DNA of 64,000 nt from Bugula neritina (GCA_964035545.1 OZ037773.1:7057251-7121250); one strand, 5' to 3'; shown: positions 37,609-52,400, numbered from the stretch's first letter. The notes: generated from the sequence alone by a model not told the origin. Translations and numbers: made by a program.

Positions 37609-40600
37609 ATGGAGAAAACAAAGAAAGTCAACGTTAACATGAACCCTAAAAAAGTTCAAAACCCCAACGACCGCCATAAGAGAAACCCTGGCAAATTTGA
37701 TCAGAAGGTATGCATTCCTTCAGGTCTGATTTCCTGCTTTTATAATCTGAAAGTTCGCTCCGATTTAGAGATCTGGGTATATGCTTAGCTTAGGCGTACA
37801 GATTTTTTTGTTTTGGAATGAATGCTCTTGCGGATGAATTTGTGGCTGCATCTGCATGAACTTATAGCTGTAAATCCAGTTGAAGCCACTGTTTCCAAAC
37901 ATTGGAAGAAAAATCTAATCCCATGATGTTAAGCTTAAAAACATAGTGTTTGTGTTTAAAGAGTAATCGCTTAACTTTCCAATTGAACAACTGTTTATGC
38001 TACAAACCTTCTCTAGAATTAGGGGTAATCTAAAAATTGCAGATTTAATGTCATATAGCATATATCATACCAGGTGTACATGGAACAGGAAAGCTACTCA
38101 GCACACGCTATACAGGAAATGGCCCGTATTCATAGCATGCAGGTTCACTCGGTCAATCTAAAGTTTGACAAGTAAGTAATGCCTAAATGGTGTTGCAGTA
38201 ATAGAATCTCAGTCTATAACTTTAGCTGGAATTGAGTACATTTGAGTACACAAATACTCGTAGTTTTTTGACAATTCGATTTTTAGAATATGGGTCCTAG
38301 TAATTTAATTGTTTCTTGTCTGAATAATAATAAGGAAATAACTTATATGGTAAATAACCAAATGCATTTCATTTTTTTTGCCAAAATTATAGCTAAAAGC
38401 TATACACACTTAGATAGTAAATATCACGAAATCTATAACTAAAGCTACACGGAATTATTATTTAGAAATGTATTTCTTGTTAAGCAAATTAATATAATTT
38501 CAACTGTTCAGGGATTCAGTGGCGATGAAGAAAAAGCAAAGAACATACGACCATAAGAATCAGAACTACACTTATCTGAAACAGCTGAGAAATGCTTTCA
38601 GTGAAGAGAGTGAGAGAAGGTAACTCATGTACAGCATCTTACCAAAGTCGTAGATAGTTGAGAGGCAGATATCATTAAGGTCGTTTAAAGGTTATATTAA
38701 CAGGCGTGTGGTACTGTTTTGTTTACAGCATGCATTCACTACGTTTCCATTGCCTTCACATTATAGGAATGAATTGTTCATTTGATGCTTGCATATAGAA
38801 TGAAACCAAAACCATAAGTTGACATAAACCGCAACCACAGATCCATCCATATAAGAACAGCAGTATGGATCTAGCCAAAGCAATAGAAACTCAGTGATTG
38901 TGAAGATGTAAATTAAGAAAATATATATTACGTTTAGCAAATATGTTATTACTGGTATTTAACAGAGATTCCATAGCCCGAAAACTAGAAAACTTTATGA
39001 GAAAACAAGCAGAGCCCAGCCCGGAGCCCGTAGTAGAAGTTGTGGAAGTTGTTCCAGAAAAAAACTACAAGCCATGGGAGAGTGTACGGCAGCCAACCAT
39101 ATACAGTATACAAAAAGATAACACTCGTGTATTGGAGGCGGAGAAATGTAGGACGCAGCTAAAATCTGGCTATCTGCAAACTGGATCAGCGGAAGGTTAC
39201 GCCCTATTAGACAATCAAACTGATTGTATTATCAGCTCTTCAGCTAAGAACAAACTAGAGAAGCTGTCTAAAGATATTATGACTGGTAATCATGCTGTTT
39301 GTAATATGCTATATACATGCGCAAGAGACTATAACATATATACACGTGCAATATGCTGTATATACATTTATAATAAAGTATAACTATGTATAATTAAACT
39401 AAAATGTAATACACAGCAACAGGGCATAGCAGCATGGCATGACATAGCTTTCAAACTAGTAGCTATCAAACTAGCACTTATAGTATCTCAGTACACGATT
39501 TGATAATTTAATGACAAATTATATTGTATATAATACATATTATATTATATTATATTATATTACATTAAATTATGTTATATTATATTACATTATATTATAT
39601 TAAATTATAATATATATATTATATTATAGCTTATTATGTATTATTTACATTTTATTTAGAGCAAAATTCCCATACATGCTGTCTACAAAACCTTCCCTTC
39701 CTATGTCCCTGTGTTACGAGATGCTAAATACCTTATATATTTGTTTCTATAGCAACTCTACCAGTAAACAGACTGAAGAGAATTATACCCTCAGAGGAGA
39801 GAAATCCTAGCCAATCATATCCCATCATGTCCTATTATCGTAAATCTACTATTCTACCACAGAGTAAGTTACATTTATCTACAAATTATACTTACTTATG
39901 ACAACAGAATAGACTGCTGCAAATAAAATATATTGCACACACTGAATTTCTCTAATTGTATTTTTCCCTAGTTTTGCAAAAGGTTATGCAAGTTTTTGAA
40001 TTATTGCCCTTTTCATCAAAAATGGTTCTTCAACATTACTGTTGCCTAGCAAGAGAGCTTTTAAGGCAATTTTTTTAATATGCCAATGGCTAACCCATAT
40101 AAAATCTAATACAAATATTTTTAGTAGTTCAAAGAAATTATTATCTCTGTATCTAAAATGCGTTGGTTTGGCTTAATTGTGTTTTGTAGTTTGTGCTGCT
40201 TAGAAACTTCTTTGTTATATTATAAATATTTTAGACAAGTTTACTAACTCTATTTAATCACTCTAAATACATGGGCATTGTACAATAGTATTCATCATAT
40301 ATATAATATATTCATGTGTATATTAAGTATAGAATGTCCATTATGTGTGTATTGTGTGTCATAGATTTATTATGCAATATTATATAATAAGTTATTGATA
40401 CATGTTGGACCACAAATTCTCATTTTTCAACATTGTAAAAAAAAATTTGTAATGTTTAAAATTTTATAGAGCATTATATATATAATATATTCATGTGTAT
40501 ATTAAAGGATTGCTCTATCTTAGTTTATTACAATCACATTATAATTATGAACTATAATCTAATGTGTATGCAAACAATTGTGACTTTGCAAAGGGATATA

Positions 40601-41720
40601 TGCCTAGAAAACAGCTTTTCAAAATTCCAATTTTGAGGGAGGTAAAATTTTCAGCCATGAAAAAGAATAGCCTAATACGTGACGTGTGAACGCCAGTAAC
40701 TATGCTGCACGTGCTAACTATAACGCTAGTATTCAAGGTTGCTGAGCACAACATCAACCAATAACGCTCAAGCAGTTACAGTGCGCTATATAGGTCAGCT
40801 TTGGTGCGCCCGTAATATTGCACAATCTGACCTAGTTTAGATCGATCGCAGGCATTCATCCTAAAGAATGCATGTTTTTGCAATGCTTTTTTCTAATGTT
40901 TACAAGCAAAATATGGCCTAATGTTATCACATACATGTTATTTAAAACGTCAAAAAACTATAGATTGAGATAATTCACATTTGCACTTCTATAAATATAC
41001 AAATTACGAGCTGAAAGATCACATCTCACAGTCATATTTCTATAGTTATTCATTTGTATAGTCACGTGACCAGCAGGAATGCTGGCGCTGTTACGTCACA
41101 TTTCCCAGCTCATTTCAAAATCGGCGTTTTGGCTGTTACCAATCTACACCCTCAACTTCAACTAACTTTTTCTACCTTTGGTCAAATGCTTTTTGTCAAT
41201 GCATGCTTAGAAAAACACAATATTATGTGTGTTTGACCTAAATGGCCATTTATTAGACAAGATAGAGCAATCCTTTAAGTGTAGAATGTCCATTATGTGT
41301 GTATTGTGTGTCATAGATTTATTATGCAATATTATATAATAAGTTATAGATACATGTTGGACAGCAAATTCTCATTTTTCGATATTGTAAAAGAAATTTT
41401 TGTGATAAAAAAATTGTAAGAATGTTTAAAATTTTATAGAGCATCAAGTTTTTCCGTGATAAAAAATATCAGAAGCTGGAAAAATGAAGTGGATATTCAT
41501 CTTTATGTTATTTATTTTAATTTTAGTAAGAAAAATAAAGAGAAAGATGCCGAAGGACACACACCATCTTCATTTGAAGATCAACCAGTACTTTGGCACT
41601 CACCTGTCTCTCAGCTCCTACTTTATCCCTAAGAGTGCCAAGCCTCATAAACAGAGACTTTTAAAAGCTATTAGCAATGATAACTTTAGTCTTCCCCAAA
41701 TCCCACCAGAGCTTCGGTAG
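37609..41720 (+). CDS. Unrecognised basic protein, six exons, about 309 aa
   Basis: Exons: 37609-37707, 38074-38171, 38512-38619, 38966-39285, 39753-39863, 41527-41720. Phases are consistent and the chain closes at TAG 41718-41720. The N-terminus is Lys/Asn-rich (MEKTKKVNVNMNPKK). Residues about 70-120 are charged and likely helical (TYLKQLRNAFSEESERR, IARKLENFMRKQ). A short Glu/Val/Pro stretch and YKPWESVRQPTIYSIQ follow. There is no signal peptide, membrane segment or catalytic motif that I know. The first five exons are well supported by splice sites and codon character. The last exon is less sure: it follows a 1.66-kb intron holding a transposon, and another exon could be hidden there. 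The density of basic and helical sequence would suit a cytoskeletal or axonemal protein, but this is a guess. Confidence 0.7.
39531..39628. repeat. TTATA low-complexity repeat, intron 4 of the 309-aa gene
   Basis: Imperfect (TTATA)n sequence of about 100 bases. Confidence 0.8.
40295..41444. repeat. Tandem duplication of about 170-190 bp, second copy split by an insertion
   Basis: Copy 1 is about 40295-40474. Copy 2 begins near 40474, is interrupted after TTAA at 40505, and resumes at 41279-41444. Both contain gtccattatgtgtgtattgt, tttattatgcaatattatat and ttaaaattttatagagcat. Copy 1 still has the uninterrupted TTAAGTATAGAATG. Confidence 0.88.
40506..41274. mobile_element. 769-bp terminal-inverted-repeat element at a TTAA site (MITE-like)
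   Basis: The termini are perfect 16-bp inverted repeats: AGGATTGCTCTATCTT at 40506 and its reverse complement ending at 41274. TTAA lies directly on both sides (40502-40505 and 41275-41278) as the target duplication. No transposase frame is present; two short open frames inside are not recognisable. TTAA targeting is typical of piggyBac, but the ends do not begin with the usual CCC, so the superfamily is left open. It is non-autonomous. Confidence 0.87.
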
Positions 41721-41939
41721 CACTCGAAGTGGATAGTAATTTATATGTTCTAGTAGCTTCTGTGGTTTAAGATTGATAAATCTATAGAAACATGTTTGTA
41801 AATAGAATAAGCAGCTGACTCTGATTCTCCCAGGCAGCAGATTTTTTTTTTCCAAAATGTTAAAAGCAAAGATACAGCGATTCTTTATACTAATGCTGGT
41901 TTGTACTATTTTACAGAAATTCTTTCAGCTAGCATTTTT

Positions 41940-41945
41940 AATAAA
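41940..41945 (+). terminator. Poly(A) signal of the 309-aa gene
   Basis: AATAAA about 220 bases after the stop codon; the nearest canonical signal. Confidence 0.5.
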
Positions 41946-43790
<1,845 letters not shown>

Positions 43791-43794
43791 GTTA

Positions 43795-44406
43795 CTAAGA
43801 TGTGATAGATGCTGTTTCCTGTTTAGTTCAATATTTTTCATGTCTGTACAAATAGTTGCAAGATATTACCCAAACTGTTGAAATATTAATCACTCAACCT
43901 CAAAAGAGTTAATAATATTTTGTTATGAGTTTCTTAAAAGCTCTTAAAGCTCTCACTAATGGTAAAACATACACCCAACAGGTGTTAGATTAAGTTTCAA
44001 GCATATTATGCTTTTAAACTCAGCTTCTTGACTATGATAAGATGCATAAACTCTCGAATAGTGTTTTGTCTAGGAGTGCACCAAGTCTAAACAAATGAAT
44101 CCTAAAATGAAGGAATTACCTGGTATAATCAGGTATAACTGCTGCTAAAAGGGTTTTAGATTCTTCTAGAAAAAATTAATATGTATGCATGTGCTTCAGT
44201 TACTAAAACAACATTTCAGTTGTCTCAGTAACTAAAATATACTAATTTTATGTAAATATAGTTGAATCTAGGCAACCGTTGGGTTGGGCAGTGATGTTAC
44301 ATAACTTTAAGTTATATCAACATCATATAAAAAGAAGTTAGAGTAGTTGTGTTAGACATTCTCTTGTAGCTACAGCATCTCATCAGCTTTACATAGTCCT
44401 CCAAAG
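43795..44406 (+). repeat. Upstream block duplicated between array genes 1 and 2 (copy 1)
   Basis: About 600 bases before gene 1 align, with modest divergence, to about 48820-49414 before gene 2. Shared words include caatatttttcatgtctg, agattaagtttcaagca and cagcatctcatcagctttac. The duplication that made genes 1 and 2 therefore carried the promoter. Confidence 0.85.
44326..44333 (+). promoter_or_regulatory. TATA box of array gene 1
   Basis: TATAAAAA lies 81 bases before the ATG. The copy before gene 2 has the same sequence and the same spacing. Confidence 0.75.
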
Positions 44407-47020
44407 ATGTGTAAGTATTTTATCTTTTATTTATTAAAATACAACTAAATTATATAAGAACCATGTACAATAGCTGATAATAGTTGTATACTGCTTTCAG
44501 TCACAGTTTAATATGAAAGTAAACTGTATAAGATTTGATTCAAAATAATGGAGTTTAAAAGTTGCATGTTTAACGTTTGTTTCAAAAAATTTCCCTATAT
44601 ATATATAAGTGAGACTTAAACCCAACTTACTTGTAAATAGTTAAAAATACTTACAAAATACATGAAAAATAATTTCTATAACTAACTATTGTTGTAATTT
44701 TATACCAAAACTTTTCTCTTATACCCTATTTTTTATGCTACCATCATTCATTAATTCATTACTATTATATCTGAATATGTGTCTATAGCATCTTCAAAGA
44801 AATTTTTAGTAGCAAAACTGAGTTTTAATTATTGAAATTGAATCTGTGTAAATTTTCTTTCTAGATAAAGTAACCCTCCTTTCAGTTGTTTGCTCTCTGC
44901 TATTTATTTATGGCGTGGAGTCTGCCAGCCTACACAGGTAAAATAATATAATTGTTCAATTGTAATAATTTCTTTAGAAACTGAAAAGTTTTAAGCTGGC
45001 TATCTATTGAATTTTCATCATTGCTAGTAATTATAACTACCTATGCAAATATATAAGTTCAAAGTAAATCTCGTTTCTACTTAGATAACACAATTTCTGT
45101 AAAGCTGCATATACTGCTGTTTAATCACAAACATCTAAGTTCATAATATTTGAAATACATGTAGTGTTCGTGAGAAGAGATCTATGGCAGCTTTCTGTAT
45201 CCCACAACTTCTAAGCAACCTGGAAAGATCTCACGCCCTGTTGGAACAACTGAACAACTATTATATCGTGAGTTCATATTTATTCTGTAAATAACTACTC
45301 TAATGTTTTGTAAACATAATGAAATACTTGAAAGAAAATATATCTCTTGACCTATTTTGTAGATGTTTAGCTTTTTTTATTTTGACACCATGCCCTACAA
45401 ATATTATGATATGACATTAAATATAAATTTGCTAACATAGTAAAGTATTATGTAATGATAAATACTATATTATAATAATGTAATGCAAACAAAATAACAT
45501 GATATGATTCTATACACACTATACTATCTGCTGTACTCATGTTCTAGGAACAATACTTCTGCGCCGGACAATGGGAAACTGCAAACATGAAAACAAGAGA
45601 TCTGAGCTGTGCGCATTTTGCTGTAAGTATAAGTATAAACTTACCTTGTAAAATGTATCACAGACTGGAATACATAACAGTACAATATTAAATAATATAA
45701 CTATTTTGTATTGGAACCTCTTTGGTTGAGCAAATTAAAGTCTACAGTTTGAGTCAGGTGTGATAAAAGCTTTGGTACACTTTGCATTGCTCACAGCCTG
45801 TAAAATAATTTTGCCCCCCCCCCCCTGAGATTCAAACCACACACCTCTGGCTTGCAAGCATGCGTGCTAACCAATTTCACTACAGGGGCTTTTGGATTTT
45901 TAACTGCATCATACTCAGTTTTTTCCAGAACTGCACTAGCCCCACGTAGTCATGTACTCTTGTCAGTTTATGGGCTCCACCCGCCACTCAACTCTCTGAG
46001 TGTACGACCATGACACAAAGCTGAAATAGCTTATGAAAAAAAATTTGCTTCTACTGGGATTCGAACATGAGACCTCCTGCTTGCAAGGGAGTGTGCTACC
46101 TACTACACCACAGCACTACTGGGTAAACTCAACATAACAATCGGTAATATAAACTGCATGGTTTTTCTTTGCTTTTAGAACATGACCTTAAACGAGGACC
46201 ACTCATCACCATTGGCTCAACACTTCTGCATGCTCAAGGCAACATTTCCTGAAAACTATGGCCCGCTGAGTCAAGTGTCAATGCTTATGCAGGGGGTATT
46301 AGTAGCAATGAATCAGACAGTACCTGAAGGACAGTGTAACCTTGAAAATGCTGTAAGTTGAAACCTCAACTCTTTCATTGCTAGTTTAAATTTTAATACA
46401 ATCATAAACGAAAGGTATACTTACTTGTGAATTGTAACTGGTTTTAATTTTACAGGGATATTGCTTTGATTTTTTTTATGCAAAGTGATATAAAGTCAGC
46501 TATTCGTAAAACCTTAAATATTTTTGATATGCATTAATACATCATTAGAGATTTTCTTACATCAGAAATCTTAATTTAAATTAAAAGTTGTTCCAAGGCT
46601 TGAACTCAGTTGCAAATATTACATAATGGCTTTACCTTGACATTTAGCTGTTGATTCCCAGTTTTGAATCATTTTAATTTAGAAAGAACTAATGCTATGC
46701 CTCGATACACAACAAATACCACGTTTTAGAGTTATTTTCTCTCATTTTCCATGCAGACTTGAGCATTCAACGTCATGGCTATGGGTTGTAAAATACTGTT
46801 TCTTGCATTTAAACAGGGTAAGAAACTGCAAGAAGATGGTTACGAGAAGGTGTACCGTGAACATCTCGCTAGCTTATTGGAAGATGTACTCTGTGTGCTA
46901 GACAGATGCGGTGAAATTACTCCAGAACATTTCCATTCAGAGGGAGACGATCACCATGATAATGATCACACTCACGAATCTATCACTGTGTTTGACAAAT
47001 GCTCTTCAGCCTCACAATAA
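44407..47020 (+). CDS. Array gene 1: secreted 8-cysteine protein with His/Asp-rich tail
   Basis: Exons: 44407-44410, 44865-44937, 45165-45267, 45548-45622, 46179-46352, 46817-47020; 210 residues; intron phases 1,2,0,0,0. Exon 1 codes only ATG plus T. Residues 1-22 (MYKVTLLSVVCSLLFIYGVE...) form a signal peptide. REKR at 28-31 is a furin-type site, followed by SMAAFC. The mature part has cysteines at 37, 65, 81, 102, 138, 169, 174 and 205. Exon 3, the second half of exon 5 and the start of exon 6 (GYEKVYREHLASLLEDVLC) look like amphipathic helices. The tail at about 181-196 is rich in His and Asp (DDHHDNDHTHE) and could bind metal ions; a last cysteine follows it. Potential N-glycosylation sites are NMT at 86 and NQT at 130. 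I do not recognise the family. Its neighbours downstream are clear paralogues. Confidence 0.88.
45820..45889 (-). repeat. tRNA-like sequence (old SINE head or tRNA pseudogene)
   Basis: On the minus strand, GCCCCTGTAG... folds back on ...CAGGGG. It has A-box-like GTGAAATTGGTTAGCACG and B-box-like GGTTTGAATCTC. A C run is adjacent on the plus strand. It lies in intron 4 of array gene 1 and is too degenerate to be a functional tRNA gene. Confidence 0.6.
46046..46120 (-). repeat. Second tRNA-like sequence in the same intron
   Basis: On the minus strand: GTGGTGTAGTAGGTAGCAC (A-box-like), CTTGCAAGC loop and GTTCGAATCCC (B box). It resembles an Ala-type tRNA head. The sequence around it is unlike the main SINE family of the window, so it is probably another SINE family. 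Confidence 0.6.
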
Positions 47021-47189
47021 CTTTACATCACAAATATTGTTTGACTGTAGCTCAATAGAAATCTAGTTACCATGATTATTTGTAACCAGCCATTATTAAC
47101 ATAATTAAATGTAGATTTTTATTTCTTACTTGCTTACTTACTTTCTGAACTGATGTGTAGCCTCAGCATCCAATGTTTTGTAGCATTCA

Positions 47190-47195
47190 AATAAA
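47190..47195 (+). terminator. Poly(A) signal of array gene 1
   Basis: AATAAA in the context ttcaaataaattt, 170 bases after the stop; gene 2 has the same context. Confidence 0.75.
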
Positions 47196-48819
47196 TTTCT
47201 GTTATCCAAAACAGCTACTGGTGTTGCTTTGAAGAAATTTTAGCATGGAGGCTTTAGTTTCCAATGAAAGACTCAAAAGCTTTTTAATAGTTGCCTTGAA
47301 ACGAGCAGTAATATAATAAGAAATGAAATATAATGAAACATGATAGTTTGCTGCTAAAGATCGCAAGTCATTAAAAAATACAACCTCTCACGTATATTCT
47401 CTCTCTTTTATACAAGAGTTGAAAATGACAAAATAGTTATTATGCACTTATTATTTAGCAATTGAACTTGCCTTAGTTTAAAATAAACTTGTAATATAGA
47501 AGGATTCATCTGTGATCCTCATACACAGCAAACACAGTAGCCTCTTCTCATGGGTGGTGGAGCTTTACTAAACATAACTTCCTACATAGTGTAGCGTTTA
47601 AGTTTAGTGTTTACTATGTGAGTCTTTCAAACTCAGAGTAAGAATAATATATTACACCAGCTTATATGTTCATGTTTATATAACATATTACATAATATTA
47701 TAATTATTATTAATTGTTTAATTCTTTATTTTATACCTCATTTATTAATACTATTTTTTAAGACGTTTTGAAAGCTAAATTTATAGCTAATAGCAACCTA
47801 ATAGTTAGCATTGAGCATATAAAATATGAAAGGAGCAAAAGTAAAAGCTGATGCCTACAATAATTGAACAAAATAGTGTTACAGAAACTAGTATTCAGTT
47901 TTAATTTGTTTTGTGTTTGGTTAATTATCACGTTCACCTAAAAGGGGGGGGGGGGAAGGTAACAACTTCTTGTGATCTATTGTTTATTTATACATTATAC
48001 TAGTTATACATTGTTGTTACATTTGCATATATTTTGGTTTTGAGCTGTTTCAGCTATTGGAATATATTAATTTTTCAAGACATTTTTTATATTTCTATGT
48101 TTTGAAATTGTATTTTAGTATCATGATTGATAGGTCTACCAGGAACATTAATAAATAAAATATTAATATATAATTCCACCAGATAACACTCATTTGACTT
48201 TTCCAACTACCAGGGTGTATGTGATGTATTCTATGACTCAATAATGGCCACCAAAACTACTAGTCAGAAGTTTATTTAAACATATAAATTCAAATGGTTT
48301 GTGACTTATAAATGTAAGTTGATTAACTTGAATGTAAATTGGTTCACCTAAGTGTAGATCGTAGTTCATAGTTCATACAGATCTAAAATGACTCATATAA
48401 ACATCTACCGCCAGCTTCTATTCAGATGGAGAATTGCAATAATTTAGTTTCTTTGATTACTTTTATGAATTTTGTGAAGGCCAGGGTTGCTGTTTAAAAT
48501 GTTTATATGAACCTCGCTTCTTTTTCTATAAGTTTTATTTAAACTACGCTAGGCTGTTCCCGATTTCTTAATAGCTACAGCAGGTTATAGCATGTCACTA
48601 GCTAGGTTATAACATGTCACTAGCCAGGTTATAGCATGTGACTAGCTAGGTTATAGCATGTCACTAGCTAGGTTATAGTGCATTGGACCTCATCATTATC
48701 CCCTTTTCGTTTATGATGTTTTTCTAAATGTTGTAAAACAAACCAACAAACAAGCCTTAATATAATGTTCATTATGACCAGCAACAAAATATTGAAACAT
48801 ATGCCAGATGGGTACACAA
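47196..48819. other. Intergenic between array genes 1 and 2
   Basis: AT-rich. Holds a run of 12 G at 47944-47955 and a short minisatellite at 48588-48678. No exon of the family and no other gene is seen. Confidence 0.55.
48588..48678. repeat. Minisatellite, about 21-22-bp unit
   Basis: Four copies of ggttatagcatgtcactagc, upstream of array gene 2. Confidence 0.85.
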
Positions 48820-49414
48820 CAATAGTCATGTTGTTGTGTTTTGTTATTTGTTCAATATTTTTCATGTCTGGGACAAATAATTGCAAGAGACTACTCAAAA
48901 TAACTAATAATATTATGTCAGAAGTTTCTGAGAAGATGGTAAAGCTCTTACTAATGGTAGAACATATGTAAACTCAACAGATTTTAGATTAAGTTTCAAG
49001 CAGAGGTTTTTAAACTCAGCTCCTTACTTATGGTAAGCTGCATCAACCCCTGAATAGCTCATTGTTTAGGAGTGCACCAAGTCTATGAACAATCGGATCC
49101 TAAAATGAAAGAATTACTTGGTATAATAATGTAAAACTGTTGCTAAAGTGGTTTAGATTCTTTTAGAGAAAAATAATTTTGAGTATTATTATGCATGTAT
49201 TTTAGTTACTAAAACAACATTCCCTGTTGCCTTAGTAACTAAAGTATACTGATCTTAAGTAAATATAGTGAAATCTAAGTACTCATTAGGGTTGGGCAAT
49301 ACTATTACATAACTTAAATCTATGCCAACGTCATATAAAAAGTAGTTAGAGTAGTTGTGATAGACACTCTCTTATAACTACAGCATCTCATCAGCTTTAC
49401 ATAGTACTCCAAAG
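48820..49414 (+). repeat. Upstream block duplicated between array genes 1 and 2 (copy 2)
   Basis: Aligns with 43795-44406; includes the TATA box and leader of gene 2. Confidence 0.85.
49334..49341 (+). promoter_or_regulatory. TATA box of array gene 2
   Basis: TATAAAAA 81 bases before the ATG, the same distance as in gene 1. Confidence 0.75.
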
Positions 49415-52400
49415 ATGTGTAAGTATTTTATCTTTTATTTGTTGAAATATAACTAAATTATATAGGAACCATGTACAGCAGCTGATAATAGTTGTATGCT
49501 GTTTTCAGTTACTGTTTAATATGGAAGTAAACTGAGTTTTTTGACCGCATAGAGTTGGATTTTAAATAAAGGAGTTTAAAAGTTAAAGTTTAAAAGTTAA
49601 AGTTTCAAAAGATTTCCCCAGGGGGATTCAAACTTAACTTATTTGTAAATAAATAGTTTAAAATACAGTATAAGTAAATCATAATTATAATAATAATAAC
49701 TTATTACTATTGCTGCAATTTTATACCAAAATTCTTCTCTTATACCTTATTCTTATTATTTGTGTAATTTTTTTCTAGACAAAGTAACCCTTCTATCAGT
49801 TGTTTGCTCTCTGCTATTCATTTATGATGCGGAATCTGCCAGCCTACACAGGTAAAATAATATAATTATTCAATAAATTTGTAATCATTTCTTAGAAACT
49901 GAAATAGTTTAAGCTGGCTATTGGATTTTCCCCATATTGCTAGTAACTATAACTTTACAAATATATGAGTTCAAAGCAAATCGTGTTTCTACTTATATGG
50001 AATAATACATGGAATGTTTAATCACGAACATCTAAGCTCATAATATTTCAAATACATGCAGTGTTCGTGAGAAGAGATCTATGGCAGCTTTCTGTATCCC
50101 ACAACTTCTAAGCAACCTCGAAAGATCTCATTCCCTGTTGGAACAACTGAACGTCTATTATATCGTGAGTTCATATCCATATTCTATAAATAACTAGGCT
50201 CTACTATTTTGTATGTAATTTATTCAATGCAATGTATACAAATGCTCTACTATTCTGCATAAAAACTCTGCAAGTTTGCAGTCAACTTTCCGTAAGAAAT
50301 TCCTGATGAAAAAGGTTGTTTTTTTTTCATCCCAGTTAGACGCTAGGCTAAATTTCCCATTTGGATGCTTCCCATTTTTTATTTTGGTGCCATATGATTA
50401 CATAGTAATATTTACCTATATATACCTATAAGTATATAGCTGTTGCATTGATTGCTAAATAGCTAAAGTGCTAATAGCTATAATAGCTAACATGAATTAT
50501 CTGGAATAATATTCTAATTTTCATAGACTTGTGTGGGGTAAAAAAACAGTAATATATTAATAATAAACAGTATCTTTAATGAATGAAGACGTTCATTAAT
50601 GAAATATCTGTTCAAACAAGAAGCAAAAAATATGTAAAATTATTATGTTAATGAAGATCAAAAAAATGTATTTACTTGCTCAATACGGGCTTTATTTAAA
50701 TATACATATGTTTAAATAATAATCAAATAAATTGTACATAAAATATATATCGTACCAATATAAATAAATAGCGTCTATCTGGGATGACACCTCTTTTTGT
50801 TTAAGTGGGCTAAGGACTTATGTGTATGCGGCACAGGAGCAATTATGACTGGATGCTTTTCTTAAAATTCCCGAATGGCCTTTGCTGGGGCTTGAACCCA
50901 TGACTACAGATGTACTGAGTCAGCCCTCTAACCCCTAGACACGGCTGCTCCCCCATAGCTATTCTTTATACAACTATTTAAATGTCGTGTAAATATAATG
51001 AAGTGCTTGGAAGAAAATATATCTGACACATTTTGTAGAGGTTTAGCTTTTTTTTATCTCTATACCATTTCATATAAATATTATAAATTTACGTGTAAAT
51101 GTAATTTTGCTAACATAGTCAAATATTATGTAATAATAAATATTGTAATATTATAATGTAATGCAAAAAAGTAAGTTGATACAATTTTATACACACTATG
51201 CTATCTGCTTTGCCCATATTCCAGCAACAATACTTCTGCATAGGACCATGGGAAGCAGCAAACATGAAAACAAGAGATCTGAGATGTGAGCATTTCGCTG
51301 TAAGTATAAAATATATAAACTTACCTTGTATACCATATTATGAGCTGGATGAAAGTATAAATATAAACTTACCTTGTATAACCTTGTATTATGAGCTGGA
51401 GAGCATAAATTACACTAAATAACTTAATTATTTTGTATTGACACACCTTTGGTTGAGCAAATTGAAGTGTGACTTTCTAGCTTTACCTCTGCTGAAAATT
51501 ACCCATTTACAGTATTACTAAAACTTTGAAATTATATTGATGCGGAAGCTCACTTTTTACAATGTAATGCAAATTAAATTTCTGACTAAAAATCATAAAG
51601 GTAAAAACGCAACGTAATACTTTCTCCGCATTCCAGGTTGAGCAACCAATGACAGTAATTCAAATATCTTATGACTTGTTGTTTTTAGAACATGACCCCA
51701 AACCAAGACCATACAGAGCCTGTGGCTGAACACCTTTGCATGCTTCAGTCAGCATTTCCTACACACTATGGTATAATGACTGAAGTGACCTTGCTTATGG
51801 AGGGGGTATTAGCAGCAATGAATCAGACTTTACCTGCAGAGAAATGTGACCTTGAAAATGCTGTGAGTTGAAATATTGACCATTTCATTGCAAGCTTATA
51901 TTTTTGATTTGTTGGAATACTTTTTATATACAGTAACAACGTACCTATTCTTCATATACAGTACAATACATCTGGTTATTTTTATATACAGTAATATAAT
52001 CTATAATAACTTTTTATATACAGTAGTATATCATTAGAGACAGTATTATATGTTATGGTTTTGAAGTCTATAATGAGGAGAAAACATTATACACTCAGGT
52101 TGTTTATATTTCCAGAAGAAAGTTATGTGTCATGAAACTGACTTACAGACCAACCCGAATTTATATTTATTGAGTTCAAAAATTGTATATAAGATCTAAA
52201 CTGAAATTGTTTCAAGCTTTGAATGCAATTGCAAATAGAACTTGATGGCTTTACCTCAAAATTTGACTGTTGATTACTAGTTTTACACTGTGTTGGTTTG
52301 AACAAATTAAAATATACTACACCTATCTATAAGTATGAGTTGCATTTGCATTTTAAATGAATCTAGTATGCTAATGGTATGTGCGTTGAAAGAACTGATG

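Noticed and set aside
40545-41236. Two short open frames inside the TTAA element
   Set aside because: No similarity to a transposase and opposite orientations; treated as chance within a non-autonomous element.
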